Virus record (IMG/VR): IMGVR_UViG_3300023174_004339 | Span: 1-20,891 of that record | Direction: 5' to 3' (one strand) | DNA: 20,891 nucleotides | From: a virus | In this document: piece after piece, positions 12,569 through 19,554 of the stretch | Numbering within the stretch: position 1 is the stretch's first letter | Layout: every line of letters begins with the position of its first letter | The notes under the pieces: model-generated | What the model was told of the DNA's origin: nothing | What the model saw: the letters and a program-made list of their open reading frames with translations, nothing else | The model's database searches: none | Translations under genes and position numbers: made by a program

Positions 12569-13294
12569 TCAATCCCACAGGCCTTGATAGTATTTGCCAA
12601 ACAAGCGGAAGCCATTTTGAATACGGTCTTCTACCTTCTTCATGCCTTCATAATCACACTTGTATGTGTCTTTAGGACCGTGCGTCATTTGGTAATGCTT
12701 GTGCTCACCTTTAGGCACTTCGTTGCCATCCTTGTCCACAGGAATCCATAGTAGGTCATGTTCTCCTGAACGATAAGCATCTTCCCAAGAGTCGTCGACT
12801 TTGCAGTTAAACGCAAAGATCATCTCGTCCATGACCCAGTCCCAACGCAGGAAGTGATTGTCATCTATGTCCCACTCATTTTCTTTGGGTGGTGCGGCTG
12901 TGCTACGTAGGTGTTCAGGCACATCTTCGTCATCTACCAAGGGACTACCATGTTTGGTTGCTTTGAGTTGTTTGAGCATGGGCAACACAATGTGAGCCAA
13001 GGTATGATCCATGCTCCAGGTATCCCAGTAGTCAATCTTCACATAGTCAATCTTGGGATGAATTCGATCCAGTACCCACATAATACCCTTGCTGATGGGT
13101 TCTAGTCGATCACTCCACTTTTCGCACCAGTCCGGGCGTTCTACGTAGGCAGACTTTACTCGGCCTTCGTCTTCCAGGGTTTGCTGAAGTTTCCAGCGAG
13201 CGCACTTTGACCAGTCTGTCCAGAAGAACATGTAATCCAACATGGTGTAAGGTGAAATCCAGTGATCTCGATATTTGCCAATGTAAACTTTCAT
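12569..13294 (-). CDS. Conserved T4-like phage protein (WDTWSMDHTLA family)
   Basis: A 241-residue protein with a very recognisable core: WDTWSMDHTLAHIVLPMLKQ (about residues 90-109), LKATKHGSP, VDDEDVPEHLRST, WDIDDNHFLRWDWVMDEMIF, and finally ISNGFRLFGKYY-like RIQNGFRLFGKYYQGLWD. It begins MKVYIGKYRDHW. I recall near-identical motifs across marine and freshwater T4-like phages, always as a hypothetical protein. The many His, Asp and Trp residues might bind metal, but no catalytic role is known. AAGG lies upstream of the start. It sits in the long run of genes from 15749. Confidence 0.9.
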   Translation of the reverse strand: MKVYIGKYRDHWISPYTMLDYMFFWTDWSKCARWKLQQTLEDEGRVKSAYVERPDWCEKWSDRLEPISKGIMWVLDRIHPKIDYVKIDYWDTWSMDHTLAHIVLPMLKQLKATKHGSPLVDDEDVPEHLRSTAAPPKENEWDIDDNHFLRWDWVMDEMIFAFNCKVDDSWEDAYRSGEHDLLWIPVDKDGNEVPKGEHKHYQMTHGPKDTYKCDYEGMKKVEDRIQNGFRLFGKYYQGLWD

Positions 13295-13314
13295 TTATTA
13301 CCTTGTTTTAAATC

Positions 13315-13797
13315 TCAATTTGGGAAAGGCCAGCTATTGCTGGGCTGGGGTCGAGATTTTAATTTAATATTTTCTTCAATAATTGTGCCATCGTCTTTGC
13401 ATAAGTCAATTTGGTAAGGCTCATAAATGTGTACAGCAGTATCTTCTTCTTGCCAATTATGTTCACCGTCAAACAACCAACCAGCACCACCTTCGTAGTA
13501 GAGTTCCTTTAATTCCTGTTGCTCTAATTCTGGAATGTCATCGCTGAACTCCCATTCGATGCTAACACTGTCATCAAACTCACAGCCCCAACCCGCATCA
13601 GTTTTGGCATAAGCAACTTTATCACCTTCCCAGGGGAGGTTACAGTCCATGTCTTCTTCAATAAAACCTTGTCCCCAACGATAGGTTTCGTCAATGTTAA
13701 ACCAACTTGTAGTGCCATCAGAGTTTTCACGGAACATTTCTACATGATAGACAATGCTTTTCTTTTCCAGCGGTTTGATGAGATATACTTTAGTCAT
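13315..13797 (-). CDS. Acidic conserved phage protein (GWGCE...WLFDGEHNW)
   Basis: A 160-residue acidic protein. The start is set at the ATG at 13797, which overlaps the previous stop by 8 bp. The frame is open to 13866 but that part is the C-terminus of the neighbour. YRWGQGF, then AGWGCEFDD, then EQQELKELYYEGGAGWLFDGEHNW, then VHIYEPYQIDLC are patterns shared with hypothetical proteins of T4-like aquatic phages. The high Asp/Glu content recalls DNA-mimic proteins, though that is speculation. There is no membrane segment. It is coupled to the two upstream genes. Confidence 0.8.
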   Translation of the reverse strand: MTKVYLIKPLEKKSIVYHVEMFRENSDGTTSWFNIDETYRWGQGFIEEDMDCNLPWEGDKVAYAKTDAGWGCEFDDSVSIEWEFSDDIPELEQQELKELYYEGGAGWLFDGEHNWQEEDTAVHIYEPYQIDLCKDDGTIIEENIKLKSRPQPSNSWPFPN

Positions 13798-14020
13798 AGT
13801 GCACAAAATCGTAAGATTTCTCAAAGATAGGACCATCACAAATATAAAGCTCACCATCGATGCCACGCATCAGGTAGTCACCGGGTTTGCCTTGCTTGTA
13901 GTTGCCTTCCAAAGTATTTACACGGAATTCTTCGTTGATCTGTTTAGCATGCACTACAATAGGTCGCTTGACGCAGGCCCCCATGGCTTCAACTTGTTCA
14001 AATGTGTCAAATGTTTTCAT
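13790..14020 (-). CDS. PGDYL-type small phage protein
   Basis: A 76-residue protein. The second half, KPGDYLMRGIDGELYICDGP followed by IFEKSYDFV, is the PGDYL..G.DGE.Y.C...F...Y signature of a widespread small beta-rich family in phages and bacteria. The first half (CVKRPIVVHAKQINEEFRVNTLEG) is the usual partner strand region. The function is unknown. It overlaps its neighbours by 4 and 8 bp. Confidence 0.85.
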   Translation of the reverse strand: MKTFDTFEQVEAMGACVKRPIVVHAKQINEEFRVNTLEGNYKQGKPGDYLMRGIDGELYICDGPIFEKSYDFVHYD

Positions 14021-14520
14021 TCTTCTTCCTTAAAGTCTACAACGTTTCCATCTTCGTCTGCAATGATGATACGTACATTGCCGGCTTTGTCTTCAATTTC
14101 AAGTGGTCCCCACACCCAACATTCTGTGTCGCTTAGGTACCAGTCGCCATCACCATCTTCTTCTAGTGCCCAGGCACCTTCTTCTTGAATGAGTTCACGC
14201 AGTCGTTCTGCTTCTTCTTCATCCCCAACTTCGATTTCAACATCTCCCCAGCACCCGCCATCAAACATTTCAACCATCTCAGTGCTGTCAATATTGTTGC
14301 CGACTAGACTAAACAAGTCTACACTATCCCGTTTACCATCGCCACCTGGTACTTCATCAAATTCAAATTGCGGAAACTCATCATCAGTGGTTTCAATTGT
14401 AAACTCTGCACGTCGAAATCCATCACGCACAAGAATTTTATCATTGTTTTTGCGATTGTAGAAATATTCATGCTGTTCGCAAGATTTTTTATAGTGAGTT
14501 CTAATAGTCCATGTTGCCAT
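14017..14520 (-). CDS. Strongly acidic conserved phage protein
   Basis: A 167-residue protein rich in Asp and Glu (EIEVGDEEEAERLRELIQEE, DEDGNVVDFKEEE). It begins MATWTIRTHYKKSCEQHEYF, a start I recall from proteins of aquatic T4-like phages. DTECWVWGPLEIEDKAGNVR near the end is another recurring segment. AGGAAG lies upstream of the ATG and the stop overlaps the next start (ATGA). No enzyme motif is seen. The acidity may reflect metal or protein binding, or DNA mimicry, none of it shown. Confidence 0.8.
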   Translation of the reverse strand: MATWTIRTHYKKSCEQHEYFYNRKNNDKILVRDGFRRAEFTIETTDDEFPQFEFDEVPGGDGKRDSVDLFSLVGNNIDSTEMVEMFDGGCWGDVEIEVGDEEEAERLRELIQEEGAWALEEDGDGDWYLSDTECWVWGPLEIEDKAGNVRIIIADEDGNVVDFKEEE

Positions 14521-14522
14521 GA

Positions 14523-15212
14523 TTACTTCCTATCGCCAAACAACTGCAACAAGTTTAAGAACAAGTTGATAAAGTCCATGTATAAAGTTAGTGCGCCACG
14601 TACTTCTGCAACATCACTGGCTTCTACACTAAGCTCTTCACGGATCTTCTGTGTGTCGTAGGCAGTGAGGCCAAGGAAGATAATGATGGCTAGGGCGGAG
14701 ATCACCATCTGCATCACGGTGCTGCCAATAAAGATATTAACGATACTGGCAATGCAGATGGCGATCAAACCTACAATCATAAACTTGCCCAGGCTGTCTA
14801 GGCTCTGTTTGGTAAAGTAACCATACCCGCTCATGACACCAAACAACACTGCCGCACCCATAAACGCTGAGACAATACTACCCATGGTAAACACCGCAAA
14901 GATCATTGCAAAACTCAAGCCCATCAAGGCCGCAAAACCATGTAGGCAAAGTTGTGCCATTTGTTTAGTAGGGCTTGCGTTTAGTAAAATAGTAACTACA
15001 AAAATTGCCACCAATGGAGCAAAGATCACAATCCACTTCATTACACCTGTAAAAAAGAATTGTAGTAATTCTGGGCTAGTGCCCACAAAGTAACTGACAA
15101 TCATTGATACAATAACTGCCAGACTCATGTGTCCATACACACGACCCATTGCTGAGTTAATTTCACTGGGAGAACGATATGCAATTCCACCTGTATAAGT
15201 TGTTCCAAACAT
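14523..15212 (-). CDS. Bax inhibitor-1/YccA family membrane protein
   Basis: A 229-residue protein with start ATG at 15212 (AAAAGGA upstream); the frame reaches 15251 without a better site. It has about seven transmembrane helices from residue 28 to 222. The family signature is clear: GLTAYDTQKI (181-190) and GALTLYMDFINLFLNLLQLFG (206-226), with D186 and D213 in the positions of the conserved acidic pair of BI-1 proteins. Bacterial members include YetJ (calcium leak) and YccA, which binds and modulates the FtsH protease. A phage copy might protect membrane proteins from FtsH or alter ion flux; that is inference. It lies in a coupled run between the AbrB-like and acidic protein genes. Confidence 0.92.
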   Translation of the reverse strand: MFGTTYTGGIAYRSPSEINSAMGRVYGHMSLAVIVSMIVSYFVGTSPELLQFFFTGVMKWIVIFAPLVAIFVVTILLNASPTKQMAQLCLHGFAALMGLSFAMIFAVFTMGSIVSAFMGAAVLFGVMSGYGYFTKQSLDSLGKFMIVGLIAICIASIVNIFIGSTVMQMVISALAIIIFLGLTAYDTQKIREELSVEASDVAEVRGALTLYMDFINLFLNLLQLFGDRK

Positions 15213-15225
15213 ATTAATATTCCTT

Positions 15226-15411
15226 TTAAGTTTGTATTTTACTAGGTTCAAGTTTCTTGGTCAAACTCCAAGAACCATTTCCTAGATCTTCCCAAGACAA
15301 CACATCACCTTCTTGCCAACCAGCGGCTGCAAGCAAATCTTCTGGGAATTTGATAACAGCATCACCAGTTTCGGGATCTTCTTCTATGTCCAATGTCCAC
15401 TTAGTTGTCAT
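15226..15411 (-). CDS. AbrB/SpoVT-like small protein
   Basis: A 61-residue protein. KWTLDIEEDPETGDAVIKFP, then EDLLAAAGWQEGDVLSWEDL, then GSWSLTKK matches the swapped-hairpin AbrB/SpoVT-like pattern (EEDPETGD..., LL...GW.EGD.L.W) seen in many phages and in some antitoxins. Such domains bind DNA as dimers, so a regulatory role is plausible. No toxin gene is beside it. AGG lies about 7 nt before the ATG. It is followed 13 bp later by the BI-1-like gene. Confidence 0.8.
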   Translation of the reverse strand: MTTKWTLDIEEDPETGDAVIKFPEDLLAAAGWQEGDVLSWEDLGNGSWSLTKKLEPSKIQT

Positions 15412-15431
15412 TGTTTAGCCTAAAAATTATG

Positions 15432-15749
15432 TTAGTTAGTGACCATGGCCTTGAATTTTTGCATGACATTGGGTTCTCCCGCAATCACCTGAATGTGTGC
15501 ATCGGGCATGCGATAATTTAAATGTGCCAAGAGTTCTTGTGAGGTACTACCTTGGGCCAAGAATTCATTTTTGTCAACTGTGTAGACATAGAATATGCCA
15601 TCAATTTCTTCTATCTTGGCCGGTATTGGCACAGACACATCGGGCTCCAACCGAGAGTCCTGGATGGCACGAATAATAGCATTGGTGTACCACCAAACAA
15701 CCAAATAAAAACCAAACACTCCAGCTAGTAACCCAAATATAAATTCCAT
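15432..15749 (-). CDS. Small membrane-anchored conserved phage protein
   Basis: A 105-residue protein with an N-terminal membrane helix (FIFGLLAGVFGFYLVVWWYT, residues 3-22) and a soluble part: IDGIFYVYTVDKNEFLAQG, SQELLAHLNYRMPDAHIQVI. The soluble pattern (YVY..D..EFLAQG.T..EL...L..R.P) is one I know from hypothetical proteins of T4-like phages. CGGAG precedes the ATG, overlapping the end of the cupin gene. It is probably anchored in the inner membrane facing the cytoplasm. The function is unknown. Confidence 0.8.
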   Translation of the reverse strand: MEFIFGLLAGVFGFYLVVWWYTNAIIRAIQDSRLEPDVSVPIPAKIEEIDGIFYVYTVDKNEFLAQGSTSQELLAHLNYRMPDAHIQVIAGEPNVMQKFKAMVTN

Positions 15750-15750
15750 G

Positions 15751-16209
15751 TTAGGACTCCGTTATTTTATTGTATTTAAGATATTCTTCATTATGGATCC
15801 ATTTGTTTTTGACCAGAAAACCCCATTCTCGTTGCTTGGGTCCGGGCATAAACAATGTCCAGGCTGTGATGTCGGGGTCAAGTTCAATGCGATGGTACGA
15901 ACTAGAATTACACACACGGAAGTGTCCAGGACCACGCCAATGACACATTTCGGCAATTTTTTTGCCAGCACTGTCAAACACCGGCACCCATTCATAGTAC
16001 CCACCTTTTAAAATCAAAGTGGCATAGGGCCAGGGATGATCATGCACATCATCAGGATCTGATTTTAAAAATTTGTGTACAAATACATTGAATGGAAACC
16101 ACTTGCGATCTTTGAGAAAAACATAGTAGCGTTCTAAATAAGGCTCATCATCTTGCCTATCCATGATCACTCTATGTCTACCAAGTTGGGTAAGAAGTCT
16201 TTTAATCAT
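15751..16209 (-). CDS. Cupin-like metal-binding protein
   Basis: A 152-residue protein with start ATG at 16209. An in-frame TTG at 16260 lies upstream of the promoter and inside a terminator, so it is unlikely. DVHDHPWPYATLILKGGYYE (54-73) gives H56, H58 and E73, and YHRIELDP (105-112) gives H106, the ligand pattern of a cupin metal site. RGPGHFRV and WTLFMPGPKQREWGF complete the barrel. I recall similar cupin-like proteins in marine phages; the reaction is unknown. The -10 element ends just 6 nt before the ATG, so the mRNA is predicted to be leaderless, and no Shine-Dalgarno is present. Confidence 0.8.
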   Translation of the reverse strand: MIKRLLTQLGRHRVIMDRQDDEPYLERYYVFLKDRKWFPFNVFVHKFLKSDPDDVHDHPWPYATLILKGGYYEWVPVFDSAGKKIAEMCHWRGPGHFRVCNSSSYHRIELDPDITAWTLFMPGPKQREWGFLVKNKWIHNEEYLKYNKITES

Positions 16210-16215
16210 GTGTTT

Positions 16216-16244
16216 ATTATACAGGATTGTGAATTTGCAGTCAA
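16216..16244 (-). promoter_or_regulatory. Sigma70-like promoter of the cupin gene (leaderless)
   Basis: On the minus strand, TTGACT (16239-16244), a 17-bp spacer, then TATAAT (16216-16221). The start codon at 16209 falls at the expected transcription start. It lies directly after the terminator at 16247. Confidence 0.8.
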
Positions 16245-16246
16245 AC

Positions 16247-16275
16247 AAAAAGGTTGCCAATGTGACAACCTTTTT
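16247..16275 (-). terminator. Intrinsic terminator after the winged-helix gene
   Basis: Perfect 10-bp inverted repeat AAAAAGGTTG / CAACCTTTTT with a 9-nt loop, followed on the minus strand by further T residues. The A/T ends make it usable from either side. A second hairpin, GTTCGG/CCGAAC (16282-16299), lies between it and the stop codon. Confidence 0.9.
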
Positions 16276-16310
16276 GAGATGTGTTCGGTTTGGGCCGAAC
16301 AGCGAGGGGT

Positions 16311-16580
16311 TTAGACTAGGCCCATGGCCAATGCTTTGTAACCAGCAGCCACTACTTTGCGGCTGGGCTTACCCAAAACATACTCGGTAACATTGACACC
16401 GTTGCCAGCTTTGCGTGTGTTTGCATACACTGCAAAACCATGCTGGCGAATACGGCTGGCTTCGGCAGCCAAATTACCTACACCAAAACGCTTCTTGGCT
16501 TCGCTGGATGTAAGGCTTTCACCTTTCTGCAATGCAGAAAAAACCTTGTATGTCTTTGTTTCTGGGTTCATAAATTTCAT
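16311..16580 (-). CDS. Small winged-helix-like DNA-binding protein
   Basis: An 89-residue basic protein with start ATG at 16580 after AAAGGA; the frame to 16655 runs through the promoter. TYKVFSALQKGESLTSSEAK, then KRFGVGNLAAEASRIRQHGF, then AVYANTR is the pattern of small phage winged-helix proteins (SEA..RFGV.NL.A..SR.R..G). VNVTEYVLGKPSRKVVAAGY closes it. It probably binds DNA, perhaps as a local regulator. It is a single-gene unit with its own promoter and terminator. Confidence 0.8.
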   Translation of the reverse strand: MKFMNPETKTYKVFSALQKGESLTSSEAKKRFGVGNLAAEASRIRQHGFAVYANTRKAGNGVNVTEYVLGKPSRKVVAAGYKALAMGLV

Positions 16581-16626
16581 AAAATTTCCTTTAAAAGTAT
16601 TTCGATGTTGTTTGCATCGTGCTGTA

Positions 16627-16655
16627 ATTATATGACGTTTGTTGAATAATAGCAA
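16627..16655 (-). promoter_or_regulatory. Sigma70-like promoter of the winged-helix gene
   Basis: On the minus strand, TTGCTA (16650-16655), a 17-bp spacer, then TATAAT (16627-16632). The leader has a small hairpin, CGATG/CATCG (about 16603-16619). Confidence 0.65.
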
Positions 16656-16684
16656 TGGTTTGTGTTGCCAAATTGTTGGGTAGT

Positions 16685-17659
16685 TTATCCATTTAATTTT
16701 GCTTGCCAGAATTCACTGGTCTGGAACCAGTTGTAGTAGGCCATGAATCCTTCTTCAACATCAACTTGGGGGTCAAATCCCAGATCCATACGTGCCGCAT
16801 CAATGTTTAGTGCGCCACGGCTGGGAAAATCCAAGTCACGGTCACGCAAGTTAATTGTGCCTTTGCCAACTATTTTTACAATCATCCCGGCAGCCTCTGA
16901 CAGACTAACTGAGTGACTTTTGGTGATGTTATAAGTTCGGTTAATGGCATTTGGTAACACCGCGGCTGAAACAATGCCGTCGGCGGCATCATCTACATAG
17001 GTAAAGTCCAGGGTTTCTCCGGCTCCGTTGACATTCAATGTGCCATTTTGCATGGCAGTTAGCATGAATTTAGAAACCACTCGATCTTCCACATCAAGCG
17101 GACCATAAACTGCGCTGGGTCGGAGAATTGTGTAATTAAAGAATTTTCTACGTGAATAATCTTTGACCAACCATTCACCGGCAAGTTTCATAATACCATA
17201 TTGTCCCTGTGGCTTACAGATTGCATCCTCGGTCACATCATCGGTGAAATCACCGTACACCATGCTTGAACTTAGATAAACAAATCGTTTGACCCCGTGA
17301 TTTTTGGAAAGTTCACAGAGATTTAACAGTCCTTCCATCATGGTTTGTGCACCCAGGGTTGGATTGGCATTGACAACTTTTTGTCTTGGAAAGCTGGCTA
17401 GATGAATTACTACATCAAACATGTGTCGTTTGAAAATGCTTTCTATGTTTTTTGATGCAATATCCATGTCATATATCATGGTTGTTTCTATTTTTTTCCT
17501 ACGCTCGTCTGTGAGGTATTTTATTTCAGCAGGATCTAAAATACCATAATTGGTTCGGGTATCCACCACAACCACCGAGTGCCCTTGCTTTTCCAACCGA
17601 CTGACTACATTGTGTCCAATCAATCCAAGCCCGCCTGTTACTAAAATGCTTTTTTGCAT
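16685..17659 (-). CDS. NAD-dependent epimerase/dehydratase (extended SDR)
   Basis: A 324-residue extended SDR enzyme with start ATG at 17659 (GGAG, 7 nt upstream). An in-frame ATG at 17716 has no such site. The NAD-binding TGGLGLIG is at 8-15 and D33 follows strand 2 (VVVVDTR). The catalytic set is SSSMVYG (130-136) with Y154 and K158 (YGIMK). LRPSAVYGP (179-187) and FTYVDDAADGI (219-229) are typical of UDP-sugar epimerases and dehydratases. The exact substrate cannot be read from the sequence. It is transcribed away from the tail-fibre-like gene and probably belongs with the second SDR at 18547 in sugar-nucleotide conversion. Confidence 0.9.
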   Translation of the reverse strand: MQKSILVTGGLGLIGHNVVSRLEKQGHSVVVVDTRTNYGILDPAEIKYLTDERRKKIETTMIYDMDIASKNIESIFKRHMFDVVIHLASFPRQKVVNANPTLGAQTMMEGLLNLCELSKNHGVKRFVYLSSSMVYGDFTDDVTEDAICKPQGQYGIMKLAGEWLVKDYSRRKFFNYTILRPSAVYGPLDVEDRVVSKFMLTAMQNGTLNVNGAGETLDFTYVDDAADGIVSAAVLPNAINRTYNITKSHSVSLSEAAGMIVKIVGKGTINLRDRDLDFPSRGALNIDAARMDLGFDPQVDVEEGFMAYYNWFQTSEFWQAKLNG

Positions 17660-17730
17660 GTGATCTCCATTGCATATTTGTTTATCTACTAAACCTGCAC
17701 GACATAAAATATCCATGTAGATTCTGAGCT

Positions 17731-17758
17731 AATACATGTATTTTAACACAAAGTTAAA
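17731..17758. promoter_or_regulatory. Palindromes in the divergent intergenic region
   Basis: A perfect 12-bp palindrome AATACATGTATT (17731-17742) is followed by the inverted repeat TTTAAC/GTTAAA (17742-17747, 17753-17758). They lie between the SDR gene and the plus-strand gene, where shared control would act. No convincing sigma70 promoter is seen on either strand. Confidence 0.4.
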
Positions 17759-17801
17759 CATGGCACAACTTTTTTTTGGTAAATATTCTAAAGGATCAAT
17801 T

Positions 17802-18545
17802 ATGGGATACGTCAAAGGTATAGACAACAAAGCCAGAACAGTTAAAAATTCGCTGGAAGGGCAAGTGGGAGATATTGCACTGAATGAAGGCACGTTCAAC
17901 CAACTTGTTGTGAATGGAAATGTTGCGATTAGTGGGTATGTTAGTGGCAACGGGTACGCATTGACCAGTGTCAATGCATCAAATGTATCTGGAACTGTTG
18001 CCAATGCCACTTATGCTGGCTCAGTGACTGCAAACGCACAAGCCAATATAACCTCCCTGGGCACATTGACCAGTTTATCAGTTACTGGTAATACCACAGT
18101 TGGTAATCTAACCTCAAACACTTTGGCCACGCTTGGAAACATCACTGCTGTGAGATTTGCTGGAAACGGCCGAACACTTACATCAGTTGTGACCACAGCC
18201 AACACTGCCTACAATGTGGTCAAAGGCACATCCACCAGCATTGACAATATATCCTTGCAAGTGGCCGCAAACGGGTTGCCGCAAATTTCTGCTGTAACTT
18301 CAAATATATCTACATTTTGGTCTGTGGTGGCAGTGTTAACCGGGGGCAACACCACTTCTACCAACACCGGTGGCACCGCCAATGTGGGGGTTTGGACTGA
18401 TATTGGAGCATCAACTCTGGGCAGTGGTGGTGATACCATAACAGCAGTGATACAGGATCAAACCGGAGGCCACATATATCGTGGCACCTTTGTGCAAACA
18501 GCTGGACCAGGAAATGCTTCAGTTATAATTGAACGAATGATGTAA
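17802..18545 (+). CDS. Tail-fibre-like repeat protein
   Basis: A 247-residue protein on the plus strand with start ATG at 17802 (AAAGGA, 6 nt before). ATGs at 17736 and 17759 lie in frame but lack good sites. It begins MGYVKGIDNKARTVKNSLEG. Low-complexity Thr/Ser/Asn/Val/Gly repeats follow: GNGYALTSVNASNVSGTVAN, ANITSLGTLTSLSVTGN, TLATLGN. This is the style of tail-fibre or adhesin repeat segments in aquatic T4-like phages. The C-terminal third (GVWTDIGASTLGSGGDTITA, then HIYRGTFVQ) is a different, globular-looking domain. The protein is short for a full fibre, so it may be a fibre tip or a structural accessory. It is the only plus-strand gene and meets the GME-like gene end to end. Confidence 0.75.
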   Translation: MGYVKGIDNKARTVKNSLEGQVGDIALNEGTFNQLVVNGNVAISGYVSGNGYALTSVNASNVSGTVANATYAGSVTANAQANITSLGTLTSLSVTGNTTVGNLTSNTLATLGNITAVRFAGNGRTLTSVVTTANTAYNVVKGTSTSIDNISLQVAANGLPQISAVTSNISTFWSVVAVLTGGNTTSTNTGGTANVGVWTDIGASTLGSGGDTITAVIQDQTGGHIYRGTFVQTAGPGNASVIIERMM

Positions 18546-18546
18546 T

Positions 18547-19515
18547 TTAGACATCACTTAGATGATGATCAATTTGTTGTTTGATCCAGGCATAAGTTTT
18601 TACTAGCCCTGTTTCTAAATCTTCATTGGGCTGCCAACCAATCAATTGGTTGATGAGTTGGTTGTCACTGTTGCGTCCCATTACACCTGTTGGGCCAACA
18701 ATGTTGTTGATGGCGATGTGCTTGCCAGCCATGTCGGCAATCAACAGCACAAGATCATTGATGCTGATCATGCGTGTGCTACCTAAATTAACCGGAACCT
18801 TGCAATCACTATTCATGATGCGATCCATGCCTGACAGGCATTCATCGATGTACAAGAAACTACGAGTTTGATTACCCGGCCCCCACACATCTACCACACC
18901 TGTGCTTTGAACTACTTTGCGACACAGGGCCGCAGGTGCTTTTTCTCGACCATTGTTCCAGGACCCTTGAGGACCAAAGATATTGTGTAAACGAGCAATA
19001 CGTGCTTCAATGCCATGGTTGCGAGCGTAGCTCATGTACAAGCGTTCGCTAAACAACTTTTCCCAACCATACTCACTGTCTGGTGCCGCTGGGTAAGCAC
19101 TGTCTTCAACCAATAAAGGATTGTCTGGGTCAAGCTGATTGTGGGCTGGATAGATGCAGGCACTACTGCTGTAAAAAACTTTCTTGATGTTCTTTTTACG
19201 CATTTCATCCAAGACATTTAAATTGATCATGGCCGAGTTGTGCATGATATCAGCATCATGCTCACCGGTAAAAATATATCCAGCGCCGCCCATGTCAGCC
19301 GCCAGTTGATATATTTCGTCAATGTCTTTGGTTATGAGCTGTGCCACTGACAGTGGACTACGCAAATCAGTTTGAAAAAATTTATCAGCTATGGTTTCAT
19401 TGTAGGGTGGGTATTTTAAATCAGCGCCAATCACATAATGACCTTGTTGCTTGAGATAATTGACAAGATGATTTCCTATGAATCCCCCGGCCCCACACAC
19501 TAGTATTTTTTTCAT
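18547..19515 (-). CDS. GDP-mannose 3,5-epimerase-like SDR
   Basis: A 322-residue extended SDR very close in motif content to GDP-D-mannose 3',5'-epimerase (EC 5.1.3.18). The NAD site GAGGFIG is at 8-14. AADMGGAGYI (72-81) and SSSACIYP (116-123) follow, giving S118 and C120, with Y149 and K153 (YGWEK). NNGREKAPAALCRK (187-200) gives K192, QTRSFLYIDEC (216-226) gives R218, and GRNSDN (280-285) completes the set. These match the catalytic serine, cysteine, tyrosine, lysines and arginine known in the plant enzyme. The plant enzyme makes GDP-L-galactose and GDP-L-gulose. In a phage the product may feed glycan synthesis or decoration. GGAAAG lies upstream of the ATG. Its stop is one base from that of the tail-fibre-like gene. 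Confidence 0.9.
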   Translation of the reverse strand: MKKILVCGAGGFIGNHLVNYLKQQGHYVIGADLKYPPYNETIADKFFQTDLRSPLSVAQLITKDIDEIYQLAADMGGAGYIFTGEHDADIMHNSAMINLNVLDEMRKKNIKKVFYSSSACIYPAHNQLDPDNPLLVEDSAYPAAPDSEYGWEKLFSERLYMSYARNHGIEARIARLHNIFGPQGSWNNGREKAPAALCRKVVQSTGVVDVWGPGNQTRSFLYIDECLSGMDRIMNSDCKVPVNLGSTRMISINDLVLLIADMAGKHIAINNIVGPTGVMGRNSDNQLINQLIGWQPNEDLETGLVKTYAWIKQQIDHHLSDV

Positions 19516-19554
19516 TTTAATCTTTCCGATTCGGCGTGTATTTAAACAAGATTA

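Noticed and set aside
16210-16260. TTG start at 16260 for the cupin-like gene
   Set aside because: It would place the start upstream of the promoter and inside the terminator stem, and the added residues do not look conserved.
17780-17785. T4-type late promoter before the tail-fibre-like gene
   Set aside because: Only TAAATA is present, against the TATAAATA consensus, and no exact match was noticed elsewhere in the window. It is too weak to call.
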